A stretch of DNA of 64,000 bases from positions 1 through 64,000 of the forward strand of contig NZ_GL538184.1 of the NCBI RefSeq assembly GCF_000165735.1, read 5' to 3'. Below, in pieces: positions 16,788-26,961 of the stretch (positions within the stretch are counted from its first letter, which is position 1; every line of letters starts with the position of its first letter). Source of the DNA: Megasphaera micronuciformis F0359. Lineage in GTDB: Bacteria; Bacillota; Negativicutes; Veillonellales; Megasphaeraceae. The position numbers and the translations under genes are program-made. The notes under the pieces were generated by a model. It did no database searches and had not been told where the DNA came from. It saw only the letters and a program-made list of their open reading frames with translations.

Positions 16788-18413
16788 TTGCAAAACCTTA
16801 TTATCGGTGCCGGCATCGCCGGCATGAGTGCCGCCTTACACTTGGCACGTAAACAAATACCTGTAATTCTTCTTTCTCCCGTACCGTCCGTACAAAGTCA
16901 ATCGGTAATGGCTGAAGGCGGTATCAATGCAGCCTTGGGAAAAGATGACAGCAGCGAGTTGCATTTCCGCGATACTTGGGAAAGCGGCGGTCGTTTAGCA
17001 AATAAGGAAGCCGTGCGTCATATGACGCGGCGTGCCCCGGAAGTTATTGCCGACTTGCAATCACTGGCAACCGCTTTTACGCTGGACGAATCCGGCAAAC
17101 CGGCGTTGCGCCCTTTCGGAGGGCAAAGTGTAAACCGCACGGTCCACGCCGATGCAACGACGGGTAAACAAATCGTAACAGCTCTGATTTACGAACTTCG
17201 CAAATATGAAGAATCCGGTCTGGTCAAAAGACTGCCGGACCTTTATTTTTTCGACTTGGCAGTTAAAGACGGAGCTGTTTATGGAGCCTATGCCTATAGT
17301 CGGCATCGAAAAAAAGCTTTCTTTATTCCTGCCGAACGCATTGTCATAGCTGCCGGCGGGCTGAACGGTTTATTTGGCAATACAACCGGTTCCGTCGTCA
17401 ATACGGGTGACGTGACGGCACGCCTTTTTACACACGGTGTCACACTGGCCAACGGCGAGTTGGTCCAGTATCACCCCACCACCTTCCGACGGCCCGGAAA
17501 AAACATGCTTATTTCCGAGGCTTTACGCGGATCGGGTGGAAGGTTGTTCACGGAAAAAGACGGACAGAGACGCTACTTTATGGAAGAAAAATTCGGGCCT
17601 AAGGGAAACCTCATGCCCCGCGACGTTGTATCTCGCGAAGAATATCATGTCATCCGTAAATGGGGAACCCCGATTTACCTGGATACGACGGTTATCCCTA
17701 AAGAGTTGTTCCGAACTTCCTTAACCGGGTTTGTAGACGACTGCCGTGAATACTTCCACGTTGATCCCGAAACAACCCCTATTCCCGTACTTTACGGCAT
17801 CCACTACTTTATGGGCGGCGTTTATGTAGATCCCCATCACCGCACAAACCTTCGAGGCCTGTACAGCGCCGGTGAAAATGCTTGCCAATACCACGGAGCT
17901 AACCGCCTTGGCGGCAATTCTCTCTTAGGAGCCTTCTTCGGCGGTCTGGTCGTAGCCGAGTCGATTATAGCCGACAGCGGCGCAGAAACCTCAGAAAATT
18001 TTCAAGTCGAAGACATTGATATAACGCCTTTCTTAGCACCCTATGCGGAAAAAGAATCTCAACCGGGAGCTCACGCCGAAACGGTAACGGAATTTCAAAA
18101 AATTATGCAACAAACGCTGGCCATTTCCCGTGATGAAGAAACGCTGACAGCAGGTCTTGCCGAACTTGAAGCTTTGGAAAAGCGCTGGCACAAAGTCTAC
18201 GATCCCTTTGCGGCTTTTGATGAAAATATTTTATTGGAACACCGATTCGTTTTAGCCAAAGCGATGATCTTAGCTGCAAGGGAACGAAAAGAAAGCCGCG
18301 GTGCACATAATCGTAGCGACTACCCGGAACGTAACGAAGCTTACGAAAAAACACATTTATACGAATTTACGGACGGACAAATCCGTCTATCTTGGAAGAA
18401 GGAGAACGAATGA
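16788..18413 (+). CDS. Fumarate reductase/succinate dehydrogenase-like flavoprotein subunit
   Basis: A 541-aa FAD protein of the FrdA/SdhA/NadB superfamily. The N-terminal GAGIAGMSAALHLA binds FAD. Substrate-site motifs are present: QYHPTTF, SEALRGSGGR, a catalytic-arginine segment LMPRDVVSRE, HYFMGGVYVD and GANRLGGNSLL. In covalent FrdA/SdhA the FAD-linked histidine precedes VAAEGG; here the equivalent residue in SQSVMAEGG is Gln38, so FAD is probably not covalently bound. The start is TTG at 16788 with AGGA about 12 bases upstream, a weak signal. An ATGA overlap couples it to the iron-sulfur subunit. L-aspartate oxidase is less likely given that partner. Confidence 0.85.
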   Translation: MQNLIIGAGIAGMSAALHLARKQIPVILLSPVPSVQSQSVMAEGGINAALGKDDSSELHFRDTWESGGRLANKEAVRHMTRRAPEVIADLQSLATAFTLDESGKPALRPFGGQSVNRTVHADATTGKQIVTALIYELRKYEESGLVKRLPDLYFFDLAVKDGAVYGAYAYSRHRKKAFFIPAERIVIAAGGLNGLFGNTTGSVVNTGDVTARLFTHGVTLANGELVQYHPTTFRRPGKNMLISEALRGSGGRLFTEKDGQRRYFMEEKFGPKGNLMPRDVVSREEYHVIRKWGTPIYLDTTVIPKELFRTSLTGFVDDCREYFHVDPETTPIPVLYGIHYFMGGVYVDPHHRTNLRGLYSAGENACQYHGANRLGGNSLLGAFFGGLVVAESIIADSGAETSENFQVEDIDITPFLAPYAEKESQPGAHAETVTEFQKIMQQTLAISRDEETLTAGLAELEALEKRWHKVYDPFAAFDENILLEHRFVLAKAMILAARERKESRGAHNRSDYPERNEAYEKTHLYEFTDGQIRLSWKKENE

Positions 18414-19129
18414 TAACCGTACATATTACTCGTGGTGAGGCGGTGCATGGCGCTTCACACATAGATGTCTTTACCTATGACGGCGATATGACGATTACCG
18501 TTGCCGATTATTTAACGCTCCTCAACCGTGATAAAGCCTTGCGCACCGACGTAAACGGCAAGCTCCGGCCTCCCGTAATCTGGGACTGTGGTTGTCTCGA
18601 GGGTAAGTGCGGAGCTTGTGCCATGGTCATTAACGGCGTCCCCCGTTTGGCTTGCCGTTCATTCCTGGATAAGGTAGGTCGACGCGGTTCCATCACTATA
18701 AGGCCGCTCAGCAAATTCCCTTTAATCTGCGATTTGTCCGTAAGTAAAGATAAGATGTTCGAAACCTTAAAAAAGCGACAAATTTGGACAGAGAAAGCTG
18801 TTATCAGTGAAGACACGGAAACTCGCAATCTTATTTATAAATCCGGACAATGCCTGGAATGCGGTTGTTGCCTAGAAGTGTGTCCCAATTTCAAAGGCAT
18901 CTTTGACGGGCGCGGCGATAATGCTTTTCCCGGTCCGATTTACGCAGTCGAAACCTATCGTGCCGACAGAACAAGCGATGATGACTATCACCGTCATAAG
19001 TTACACATTCTCTATAACGACTTATTCTACGAAAACTGCGACAATTCCATGGGTTGTAAAGCCGTCTGCCCTGCTAAAATTCCTCACGACGAACTACAAG
19101 CTCGTCTTAACAGTAAAAAACGGGTATAA
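18410..19129 (+). CDS. Fumarate reductase/succinate dehydrogenase-like iron-sulfur subunit
   Basis: A 239-aa electron-transfer subunit. The N-terminal ferredoxin-like domain binds a 2Fe-2S cluster through CGCLEGKCGAC and a later Cys in RLACRS. The C-terminal domain has CLECGCCLEVCP and CKAVCPAKIP, the ligands for 4Fe-4S and 3Fe-4S or second 4Fe-4S clusters. It passes electrons between the membrane subunits and the flavoprotein. The ATG at 18410 has AAGGAG and overlaps the upstream stop. Together the four genes look like a compact membrane fumarate reductase for anaerobic respiration, expected in a succinate- or propionate-metabolising anaerobe. Confidence 0.88.
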   Translation: MITVHITRGEAVHGASHIDVFTYDGDMTITVADYLTLLNRDKALRTDVNGKLRPPVIWDCGCLEGKCGACAMVINGVPRLACRSFLDKVGRRGSITIRPLSKFPLICDLSVSKDKMFETLKKRQIWTEKAVISEDTETRNLIYKSGQCLECGCCLEVCPNFKGIFDGRGDNAFPGPIYAVETYRADRTSDDDYHRHKLHILYNDLFYENCDNSMGCKAVCPAKIPHDELQARLNSKKRV

Positions 19130-19131
19130 AC

Positions 19132-19171
19132 AAAAAAGCCGGAAGACTATATACAGTCTTCCGGCTTTTTT
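19132..19171. terminator. Bidirectional terminator
   Basis: A 17-bp perfect stem (AGCCGGAAGACT core, 6-nt loop) has T runs on both strands. It ends the fumarate-reductase-like operon (plus) and the pyrB-carB operon (minus). Confidence 0.93.
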
Positions 19172-19208
19172 GTTTAGGATTGTATCTTCATGCTTGTAAA
19201 GCGGTGTT

Positions 19209-22200
19209 CTAGTGATAATCTTGCAAAGCCGCTACGTGATGGTAGCCGTCACCTTTGCCTTTGTTGGCAAAGACGCGCAACACTTCGCGAGCCGTATCGA
19301 GAGACGTCAAGCAAGGCACGGCCAGTTCGACAGCCATACGCCGCAAATTAAATCCGTCTCGTTCCGGCCGTTTGCCGAAGGTCAACGTATTAACGACCAG
19401 GTCGATTTTTCCGTTGCGTATCATAGTCGCAATATTTTGCCCGTCTTCATGAATTTTTTTAACGATATCTACATTCATACCGTGGTCCGTAAAGTATTTC
19501 CCGGTACCTTCAGTCGCTATAATGTGATATCCCAAGCTACGGAAGCCTTCAGCCAAATGCATGGCTTCTTCCTTATCCCTGTCGGCTACGGTCAACAAGA
19601 TTGTACCGCCTGCGGGAATTCTCATCTTAGCACCGTTAACAGCCTTGTACAAAGCTTCCGAATAGGTCTTTCCGATACCCATAACTTCGCCTGTCGACTT
19701 CATTTCCGGCCCCAAAGCGATTTCCGCCAGCCCGATCTTACTGAACGAGAATACAGGAGCCTTTGCCGCTACATAGTCTTTAACCGGCAAGAGACCGCTA
19801 CCGTATCCCAAGTCCTTCAAAGTAGCTCCCAAGGCGACACGCGTAGCAATTTCAACCATAGGTACGCGAGTTACCTTGCTAAGGAAGGGTACCGTCCGGC
19901 TCGAACGCGGATTGACTTCAATAATATACAATTTACCGCGAGCCAACACGAACTGGATATTGACGCTTCCTTTTACTTGAAGTTCCAACGTAATCCTTGT
20001 CGTATAATCAACAATCTGATCAATCATATCCCGATCCAATTGTTGCGGCGGATAAACGGCAATGGAATCACCTGAATGAACTCCGGCCCGTTCTACCTGT
20101 TCCATAATGCCGGGAATGAATACATCCGTTCCGTCCGAAACGGCATCTACTTCCAATTCACGACCTACCATGTATTCGTCAATGAGAATCGGGTGGTCGG
20201 GTGAGGCAATAACGGCTTCACGCAAATACCGCTCCAATTCACTTTCCGTATACACAATTTCCATAGCACGACCACCTAAGACATAGGACGGGCGTACTAT
20301 TAAGGGAAATTCCAATTCGGAGGCAACCTTCATAGCTTCCGTGTCGCTCGTTGCGATACGTCCTGCCGGACGAGGTATATCCAGCTTCGTCAAAAGATCG
20401 TCGAATTTTTCACGGTCTTCGGCTCTATCCATTCCGGCCACGGATGTACCCAATACATTAACTCCGCGAGCCGCCAAGGGGGCTGCCAAGTTAATGGCCG
20501 TCTGTCCGCCGAACTGGCAAATAACACCGACAGGCTTTTCCTTATCAATGACAGCCATGACATCTTCTACCGTCAACGGTTCAAAATACAGACTGTCCGA
20601 AGTATCAAAGTCCGTACTTACCGTTTCAGGATTGTTATTAATAATAATGCTGTTCATACCGGCCTTGCGTAAAGCCCATGCCGAGTGAACGGAGCAATAG
20701 TCAAATTCCACCCCTTGCCCGATCCGAATAGGGCCGGAGCCGATGACGATAACACTCTTATCTCCTAAGGGTTTTACTTCGTCTTCTACGGCATAAGACG
20801 AATAATAGTACGGCGTTTCCGCTTCAAATTCGGCTGAGCACGTATCAACCATCTTAAAAGTCGGCAAGATGCCCGAGGCCGTACGATAAGCACGTACTTC
20901 ATCTTCCGTCTTCCCTACGAGACCGGCAATGACACCGTCGGGGATACTGTATTTCTTAGCAAGGCGGACATTTTCATCCGTCAGTCCTTCACGGCCGAGT
21001 CTATTTTCCAAGTCGACAATATTCTTCAACTTGCGTAAGAACCACAAATCGTATCCTGTAATAAAGTGAATCTTTTCTTCGCTGATACCCATGCGTAAAG
21101 CCTGGGTAACTACGAAAATACGTTCATCATCCTGTCGCTGTAACAGTTCAACAATATCGATGAGCGACTTTGTTTCCAGGGACTTCAGTCGCAGGTAATC
21201 AACACCGATTTCCAAAGACCGTACCGCCTTCAATATAGCGCCTTCAAAGGTTCGATCAATAGCCATGACTTCGCCGGTTGCCTTCATTTGTGTCCCCAGG
21301 GTACGGTCGGCAAGAGCAAATTTTTCAAAAGGCCAGCGCGGGAACTTAATAACACAATAATCCAATGTCGGTTCAAAGCAGGCCATGGTTTTACCCGTAA
21401 CGGCATTGGGAATTTCATCCAACGTAAGCCCCGTAGCCACCTTAGCCGCTACTTTCGCAATGGGATATCCGGTAGCTTTGGAAGCCAGTGCGGATGAACG
21501 GCTGACACGCGGGTTTACTTCAATTACATAATACCGATTGCTGTTCGGGTCGAGGGCATACTGTACATTACAACCGCCTTCGATTTTCAAACGGCGAATA
21601 ATATCGACCGATGCGGTACGCAAGAGTTGATACTGCAAGTCATTCAATGTCTGACTGGGCGCTACAACAATAGAATCCCCTGTATGCACGCCCACGGGGT
21701 CGATATTTTCCATGTTACAAATAATGACGCAGTTATCCGCCTTGTCGCGCATAACTTCGTACTCAACTTCTTTCCAGCCGGCTACAGAGCGCTCAACGAG
21801 AATTTGATGAATAGGGCTGAGTTTGATGCCGCGCGTAGCAATCATGAACAATTCATCTTCATCGTGAGCAATACCGCCGCCCGTACCGCCCAGGGTATAG
21901 GCCGGTCGCACGATAACGGGATACCCGATGGAGTTGGCAAAATCGACGGATTCCTGAACATTTTCAAAAATATCGCTTTCCGGAACAGGTTGATTGATAT
22001 CCTTCATTGCCTTTTTGAATAATTCGCGATCTTCCGCTTCTTCAATGGCACTAAGCTTTGTCCCCAACAGTTTGACACCGTATTTTTCAAGCACACCGTT
22101 TTCAGCCAGTTCAATAGCCATATTAAGGCCTACCTGCCCGCCTAGGGTTGCTAAAAGACCGTCGGGACGTTCTTTTTCAATAACCTCCGCCACGTAGTCA

Positions 22201-22406
22201 AGCGTAATCGGTTCAATATACACTCTGTCGGCAATATCTTCATCCGTCATAATCGTCGCCGGATTACTGTTAATCAAGACAACTTCCAAGCCTTCTTCTT
22301 TCAAAGCTCGGCAGGCCTGAGTTCCTGCATAGTCGAATTCAGCCGCCTGCCCGATGATAATCGGCCCCGAGCCGATTACGAGAACCTTCTTTAATGCTTC
22401 AGCCAT
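19209..22406 (-). CDS. carB: Carbamoyl-phosphate synthase, large subunit
   Basis: Makes carbamoyl phosphate from bicarbonate, ATP and ammonia delivered by CarA. The 1065-aa protein has two homologous ATP-grasp halves, seen as repeated [17 protein letters not shown] (start) and [17 protein letters not shown] (~residue 555), [20 protein letters not shown] and [17 protein letters not shown], then a C-terminal allosteric MGS domain (~930-1065) with [12 protein letters not shown]. It begins 1 base after carA ends. Last gene of the pyrB-pyrC-carA-carB operon and so under PyrR attenuation. Confidence 0.98.
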   Translation of the reverse strand: MAEALKKVLVIGSGPIIIGQAAEFDYAGTQACRALKEEGLEVVLINSNPATIMTDEDIADRVYIEPITLDYVAEVIEKERPDGLLATLGGQVGLNMAIELAENGVLEKYGVKLLGTKLSAIEEAEDRELFKKAMKDINQPVPESDIFENVQESVDFANSIGYPVIVRPAYTLGGTGGGIAHDEDELFMIATRGIKLSPIHQILVERSVAGWKEVEYEVMRDKADNCVIICNMENIDPVGVHTGDSIVVAPSQTLNDLQYQLLRTASVDIIRRLKIEGGCNVQYALDPNSNRYYVIEVNPRVSRSSALASKATGYPIAKVAAKVATGLTLDEIPNAVTGKTMACFEPTLDYCVIKFPRWPFEKFALADRTLGTQMKATGEVMAIDRTFEGAILKAVRSLEIGVDYLRLKSLETKSLIDIVELLQRQDDERIFVVTQALRMGISEEKIHFITGYDLWFLRKLKNIVDLENRLGREGLTDENVRLAKKYSIPDGVIAGLVGKTEDEVRAYRTASGILPTFKMVDTCSAEFEAETPYYYSSYAVEDEVKPLGDKSVIVIGSGPIRIGQGVEFDYCSVHSAWALRKAGMNSIIINNNPETVSTDFDTSDSLYFEPLTVEDVMAVIDKEKPVGVICQFGGQTAINLAAPLAARGVNVLGTSVAGMDRAEDREKFDDLLTKLDIPRPAGRIATSDTEAMKVASELEFPLIVRPSYVLGGRAMEIVYTESELERYLREAVIASPDHPILIDEYMVGRELEVDAVSDGTDVFIPGIMEQVERAGVHSGDSIAVYPPQQLDRDMIDQIVDYTTRITLELQVKGSVNIQFVLARGKLYIIEVNPRSSRTVPFLSKVTRVPMVEIATRVALGATLKDLGYGSGLLPVKDYVAAKAPVFSFSKIGLAEIALGPEMKSTGEVMGIGKTYSEALYKAVNGAKMRIPAGGTILLTVADRDKEEAMHLAEGFRSLGYHIIATEGTGKYFTDHGMNVDIVKKIHEDGQNIATMIRNGKIDLVVNTLTFGKRPERDGFNLRRMAVELAVPCLTSLDTAREVLRVFANKGKGDGYHHVAALQDYH

Positions 22407-22407
22407 C

Positions 22408-23466
22408 TTATTTGCCCTCCATCATCTTGACGAATTGTTTAAACAAGTACAGGTTATCCGTCGGTCCCGGTGAGGCTTCGGGATGATATTGTACACAAAA
22501 CATCTGTTTTTCCGGAATCGCGAATCCTTCCAGCGTATTATCGTGCAAGTTACGGTGCGTAATAATTGCTTCAGGAGGTAATGTTTTTTCATCAATAATA
22601 TAGCCGTGGTTCTGCGATGTAATGTAGACCCTACCGCTTTGCTGGTCTTTCACCGGGTGATTGGAGCCTCTGTGACCGAAAGCCAGTTTTTTAGCCTTAC
22701 CGCCTAAAGCCAATCCCAGCAGCTGAAGTCCCATGCAAATACCGAAAATAGGCTTTTTACCGATGAGTTTCTTTACTTCCACCACCATTTCCGGCACATC
22801 TTCCGGATCTCCCGGCCCGTTGGAAAGGAAGATCCCGTCAGGATTCAGAGCCAGTATTTCTTCCGCCGACGTATGGCACGGCAACACGGTAATAGAGCAA
22901 TCATTTTTGATGAGTTCCCGTAAAATATTTTCCTTCGCGCCGTAGTCCATAACGGCCACGTGGTATTTTCCTTTACCGCGCTTCTTTACTTTACGCGTCG
23001 ACACTTGCTCAATAACATCTTTATCGAGTTCCGTCGACATCAGTTCTTTAATTTCTTCTTCGCTCATCGTTTCCGGTACGATAACGCCCTTCATAACACC
23101 ATGGTTACGAATAACACGAGTAACGGCTCGCGTATCTACATCATAAATGCAGGGGATGTGATGAGTCATAATAAAGGTAGCTAACGGGCCTTCATTCTGC
23201 CAATTACTCGGAGAGTCGCATAATTCGCTGAGTACAAAGCCCTTTGCATAAGGGCGATCGGCCTGTTCTATTTCATGGAAAAGTCCGTAATTACCGATAA
23301 GCGGATATGTCATAGTAATAATCTGTCCGGCATAAGACGGATCCGTAAATGTTTCCTGATACCCCGTCATACCCGTATTAAATACAACTTCACCTACGGC
23401 CGGTTCTGCCGTAAGCATCTTACCGTAAAACCGTTCACCGCTTTCTAATATGAGGATTCCTTTCAT
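22408..23466 (-). CDS. carA: Carbamoyl-phosphate synthase, small (glutaminase) subunit
   Basis: Glutamine amidotransferase of 352 aa. The N-terminal half has the CarA fold ([21 protein letters not shown]); the class I amidotransferase domain has the nucleophile in [16 protein letters not shown] and the His-Glu pair in YHPEASPGP. The start may be the ATG at 23464-23466 or the GTG just before it; GGAGG lies 7 bases from the GTG and 10 from the ATG. It lies between pyrC and carB with almost no spacing. Confidence 0.97.
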   Translation of the reverse strand: MKGILILESGERFYGKMLTAEPAVGEVVFNTGMTGYQETFTDPSYAGQIITMTYPLIGNYGLFHEIEQADRPYAKGFVLSELCDSPSNWQNEGPLATFIMTHHIPCIYDVDTRAVTRVIRNHGVMKGVIVPETMSEEEIKELMSTELDKDVIEQVSTRKVKKRGKGKYHVAVMDYGAKENILRELIKNDCSITVLPCHTSAEEILALNPDGIFLSNGPGDPEDVPEMVVEVKKLIGKKPIFGICMGLQLLGLALGGKAKKLAFGHRGSNHPVKDQQSGRVYITSQNHGYIIDEKTLPPEAIITHRNLHDNTLEGFAIPEKQMFCVQYHPEASPGPTDNLYLFKQFVKMMEGK

Positions 23467-23471
23467 CACTC

Positions 23472-24761
23472 TTATACCTCCCCGTCTTTCATGACTATCT
23501 TGCCGTCAACAATCGTTGCAACGGCCTTTCCCTTGAGAATCATGTCTTCAAAAGGCGTAGATTTACCTTTTGAATAAAACTTATCGGAGTCGACGGTCCA
23601 TTCTTTATTTAAGTCCATAATAGTCAAGTCCGCCGTTTTTCCGACCGTCACATTACCGGCATCTACGCCGAGTAAGGCGGCAGGGCTCGAAGTCATAGTT
23701 CGGATCAGAGTCATTAAGTCGACAGTCCCCGTATGATACAAGTAGGTAAGTACTGTACCGAGTGAAGTTTCCAACCCGACAAAACCGCTCGGAGCCAAGG
23801 AAAATTCACAGTCTTTTTCTTCAATTGTGTGCGGAGCATGATCTGTCACAATGGCATCAATAGTTCCGTCCACGAGTCCTTCAACCACGGCCTTCCTATG
23901 TTCTTCCGACCGCAAGGGCGGATTCACTTTAAACCGCGGATCATAAGATCTCAAGGCTTCATCCGTCAAAATCATATGTTGAGGTGTCGCCTCGGCCGTA
24001 ACCTTCAGACCCTTTGCCTTGGCTTGTCGTACCATTTGGACAGCATTTTTCGTGCTGATATGAGCAATATGAACAGCCGTACCCGTTGCTTCCGCTAAAA
24101 GAATATCTCTGGCTACGGCAATGTCTTCAGCCACGGCCGGACGGCCCTTAAGTCCCAATTCATGAGAAACAACCCCTTCATGCATATGCCCGCCTTCGAT
24201 GAGATCCGCATCTTCGCAATGATCGATGACAATTTTACCGAACATGCCTGCGTATTCCATAGCTTTTCGCATAAAATCGCAATTTTGTACATAACGGCCG
24301 TCATCGGAAAAAGCGACAACACCCGCCTTAGCCATACCGCCCATAGATGATAATTCCTTGCCTTCCAATCCTTTGGATAAAGACCCGATAATATCGACTT
24401 TGACGACCCCTTCAGCAGCAATTTTATACTTCAAACCGTCGACGATAATAGCACTGTCAATGACGGGCTTTGTATTCGGCATAGTAGCGACACGTGTAAA
24501 ACCGCCGGCCGCAGCCGCCTTAGTGCCGCTTTCAATCGTTTCTTTCGCCGACTGTCCGGGCTGCCGCAAATGCACATGCATATCAATCAAGCCGGGTGTA
24601 ACCACCAATCCCGTCGCATCCAAAATGTCTGCATCCTGAATGTCCACATCCGGACCTATGGCCGTTATCTTCGTACCGTCTATGCGAATGTCGCAAATTT
24701 TATCTTCTCCCGTTGCCGGATTGATTAACCGACCGTTCTTAACGACTAATGCCACTTTCAT
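23472..24761 (-). CDS. pyrC: Dihydroorotase (class I)
   Basis: Cyclises N-carbamoyl-L-aspartate to dihydroorotate. The 429-aa amidohydrolase carries the metal motif DMHVHLRQPG, TMPNTKPV, a second histidine site in AVHIAHIST and TDHAPHT near residue 305. Class I rather than E. coli-type class II by length and motifs. Its start overlaps the end of pyrB by 23 bp, which implies coupled translation. Confidence 0.97.
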   Translation of the reverse strand: MKVALVVKNGRLINPATGEDKICDIRIDGTKITAIGPDVDIQDADILDATGLVVTPGLIDMHVHLRQPGQSAKETIESGTKAAAAGGFTRVATMPNTKPVIDSAIIVDGLKYKIAAEGVVKVDIIGSLSKGLEGKELSSMGGMAKAGVVAFSDDGRYVQNCDFMRKAMEYAGMFGKIVIDHCEDADLIEGGHMHEGVVSHELGLKGRPAVAEDIAVARDILLAEATGTAVHIAHISTKNAVQMVRQAKAKGLKVTAEATPQHMILTDEALRSYDPRFKVNPPLRSEEHRKAVVEGLVDGTIDAIVTDHAPHTIEEKDCEFSLAPSGFVGLETSLGTVLTYLYHTGTVDLMTLIRTMTSSPAALLGVDAGNVTVGKTADLTIMDLNKEWTVDSDKFYSKGKSTPFEDMILKGKAVATIVDGKIVMKDGEV

Positions 24762-25683
24762 CGCCTCCTATAATGGTCAGGTACAAGACCGCCATACGTA
24801 CGCACACACCGTTTTTAACCTGTTCTTGAATAGACGACTGTTCCCAGTAGCATACGTCGGGTTCGATTTCCAGCCCCCGATTCATCGGTCCGGGATGAAG
24901 AACCAACACGTCTTTTTTCGCCTGCTCCAAACGCTTCCGATTAATGCCGTAAAGGGATGTATATTCACCCGTACCGGGGAAGAAGCCCACGCCTTGGCGT
25001 TCCTTTTGAATACGCAATACGTTAACTACATCCGCCCCTTCTAAAGCCTCGTCCAAATTATAATGGATGCTTATACCCATGCTGGCCAATTCGGGTTGCA
25101 GTAAGGTGCGCGGACCGACAAGGTGAACATCAGCTCCCAAAGTTTTTAAACCGTAAATCCCCGAGCGTGCTACACGACTATGATCTATATCACCGACAAT
25201 GACTACTTTAAGGCCCTTAATACCGCCCTTTACCTCATTAATCGTGTACATATCAAGAAGGGCCTGAGTCGGGTGTTCATGGGCTCCGTCACCGGCATTG
25301 ACAATAACCGGATCAACGTAAGAGTCGGCCAATCGCGGCGACCCTTCCATCTTATGACGCATAACAATGGCATCTACGCCCATAGCCGTTACGGTCAACA
25401 AGGTATCACGGAAACTTTCACCCTTTACAATGGAGCTGCCGCTGGGTGTGAAGTTGATAACATCGGCGTCCAAATACTTCGCCGCCATTTCAAAGGATCC
25501 GCGCGTACGCGTACTCGGTTCCCAGAACATGTTCACTACCGATTTGCCGTGCAGCAGAGGCAACTTCTTATCTCCGCTGTTTACAATAGCCTTCATCTTA
25601 CGGGCAGAGCGCAAAATCAGTTCAATATTTTCCTTCGTTACTCCCTGTAATCCGAGTAAACTCTTTCCTTTCAAGTCGGCCAC
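24739..25683 (-). CDS. pyrB: Aspartate carbamoyltransferase, catalytic subunit
   Basis: Joins carbamoyl phosphate and aspartate. The 314-aa protein has the carbamoyl-phosphate motif PSTRTRGSFE, HPTQALLDMYT and the aspartate-side LHPGPMNRG. The start is GTG at 25681-25683 preceded by AAAGGAGGAG. No pyrI regulatory subunit follows, in line with the Bacillus-type enzyme. First gene of the pyrB-pyrC-carA-carB operon; its leader holds a PyrR attenuator. Confidence 0.97.
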   Translation of the reverse strand: MADLKGKSLLGLQGVTKENIELILRSARKMKAIVNSGDKKLPLLHGKSVVNMFWEPSTRTRGSFEMAAKYLDADVINFTPSGSSIVKGESFRDTLLTVTAMGVDAIVMRHKMEGSPRLADSYVDPVIVNAGDGAHEHPTQALLDMYTINEVKGGIKGLKVVIVGDIDHSRVARSGIYGLKTLGADVHLVGPRTLLQPELASMGISIHYNLDEALEGADVVNVLRIQKERQGVGFFPGTGEYTSLYGINRKRLEQAKKDVLVLHPGPMNRGLEIEPDVCYWEQSSIQEQVKNGVCVRMAVLYLTIIGGDESGISR

Positions 25684-25700
25684 GAGCTCCTCCTTTGTGT

Positions 25701-25800
25701 AAAAAAAAGACCCTTGCCGGAGGCAAAGGTCATATTATGCGCACAACAAAAACACATCCCTTTTTAGCCTCTCCGGACTATATTAAAGGTGCTAATCTAT
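25701..25800 (-). promoter_or_regulatory. PyrR-binding attenuator leader of the pyr operon
   Basis: On the minus strand the leader RNA carries AGTCCGGAGAGGCT (25766-25779), an exact match to the PyrR binding-loop consensus, followed by a terminator hairpin (GACC-TTGCC with GGCAA-GGTC, 25709-25731) and a run of eight T just before the pyrB ribosome site. Binding of PyrR with UMP would favour termination. pyrR itself is not in the window. Confidence 0.92.
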
Positions 25801-25847
25801 TTTCAGCGAATACGTCGGCCTCACGGGACCGCCTCATATCCTCTATT

Positions 25848-25876
25848 ATTTTATATATGTAAGCGATCAAAGTCAA
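25848..25876 (-). promoter_or_regulatory. Promoter of the pyrB operon
   Basis: TTGACT (25871-25876) and TAAAAT (25848-25853) separated by 17 bp, about 70 bp upstream of the PyrR loop. Confidence 0.8.
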
Positions 25877-25978
25877 GAAAAACATATGACACAAAAGAGT
25901 GGAAAGTGCCGTTCTCCGACTGTGCCGAACAGCCTAACACTCTCTTATACACTTCTTTGTCCTATTCAACAGATATGG

Positions 25979-26881
25979 TCATCCCGTTACCTTCTTTTGC
26001 GCAACAATTAAAAACACAGTTGCAATAATTAATACCAGACCTACGATTTCGGCAAAGGTAAAGACCGTTCCCAAAAGAAGGGCCGAACAAAGAGCCGAGG
26101 ACACGGGTTCAACCGTAGCGATTAACGTCGTATTGAGCGGCCCGATATCCCGCACACCTTGTAAGAACAGCACGTACGTTAAGACAGTGCCGAACAAAAC
26201 GATTCCGAAAAAAGCCAGCCAGCCGGCAAGATCCAAATGAGGCATAGCTTCCCAAGGACGGTAAAGTAAAGACAAGAAAATTCCGCCTGTCAACATACCT
26301 ATGGCATTAACGACTACACTCCCCCACTTGCGCACGGGTTTAATAGATAAAAGGGTGTAGACGACGCAACTGACCGCATCGAGAAGACCCCAAATTAAGG
26401 CTCGCGGAGACAAAACAAGTTCCGTTATACGTCCGTGTGTAGCTATAAGAACCACACCGATAAAAGCTAAGATGACGGAGAGAACCTCCCGACTGTACGG
26501 CAAGCGGCGCCTTTGCAGGCAGACCAATACGGCCATCATGACGACACATAAGGTCTGCAATACCGTAGCTGTTCCCGCATTGGAATAGGAGATACTGAAA
26601 AAATACGATAACTGATTCAGCATGAGTCCGAAAATTCCGTATACGAAAATAGTTATTAACTCTTTAGGGTGTCGAACAACTATACCCAAAGAACGAGTTT
26701 GCCTTAAAGAAAGTATGAGAAATACAATTCCCGCACAAGTCATGCGCACACCGGTCAGCCAAAAAGGCGAGGCATCATATACAGACAGCAGAAACTGCCC
26801 CGCTACGCCTGAAAGTCCCCAAATGACTCCTCCCAGAGCTGCACACCAATAACCGCGAGTAGTATTAGTCAAGGTCTTCAC
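25979..26881 (-). CDS. EamA/DMT-family transporter
   Basis: A 300-aa integral membrane protein with ten helices arranged as two EamA repeats (first ending near residue 140, second near 290), as in drug/metabolite exporters. Features include GVIWGLSGVAGQFLL at the start and SALLLGTVFTFAEIVGLVLI near the end. I use the GTG at 26879-26881, which has a run of seven G as ribosome site; the longer frame reaches back through a terminator hairpin. The substrate cannot be told; many members export amino acids or nucleosides. Confidence 0.85.
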   Translation of the reverse strand: MKTLTNTTRGYWCAALGGVIWGLSGVAGQFLLSVYDASPFWLTGVRMTCAGIVFLILSLRQTRSLGIVVRHPKELITIFVYGIFGLMLNQLSYFFSISYSNAGTATVLQTLCVVMMAVLVCLQRRRLPYSREVLSVILAFIGVVLIATHGRITELVLSPRALIWGLLDAVSCVVYTLLSIKPVRKWGSVVVNAIGMLTGGIFLSLLYRPWEAMPHLDLAGWLAFFGIVLFGTVLTYVLFLQGVRDIGPLNTTLIATVEPVSSALCSALLLGTVFTFAEIVGLVLIIATVFLIVAQKKVTG

Positions 26882-26899
26882 TGTATCCCCCCCCTTCTT

Positions 26900-26935
26900 A
26901 AAAAAATGCAGTAACCGCATTGCGATTACTGCATT
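26900..26935 (-). terminator. Terminator between the membrane-protein gene and the DMT gene
   Basis: On the minus strand AATGCAGTAATCGC pairs with GCGGTTACTGCATT across a short loop and is followed by seven T. It lies between the stop of the 309-aa membrane protein and the ribosome site of the DMT gene, so the latter is expressed by readthrough or its own promoter. Confidence 0.8.
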
Positions 26936-26961
26936 GCTATAATAAAGCCTCGGCTCTCCGA

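Noticed and set aside
25880-25975. Possible terminator of the DMT gene (AGAGTG...CACTCTTTT)
   Set aside because: The stem is only six pairs with a loop of nearly 40 bases, too weak to call.
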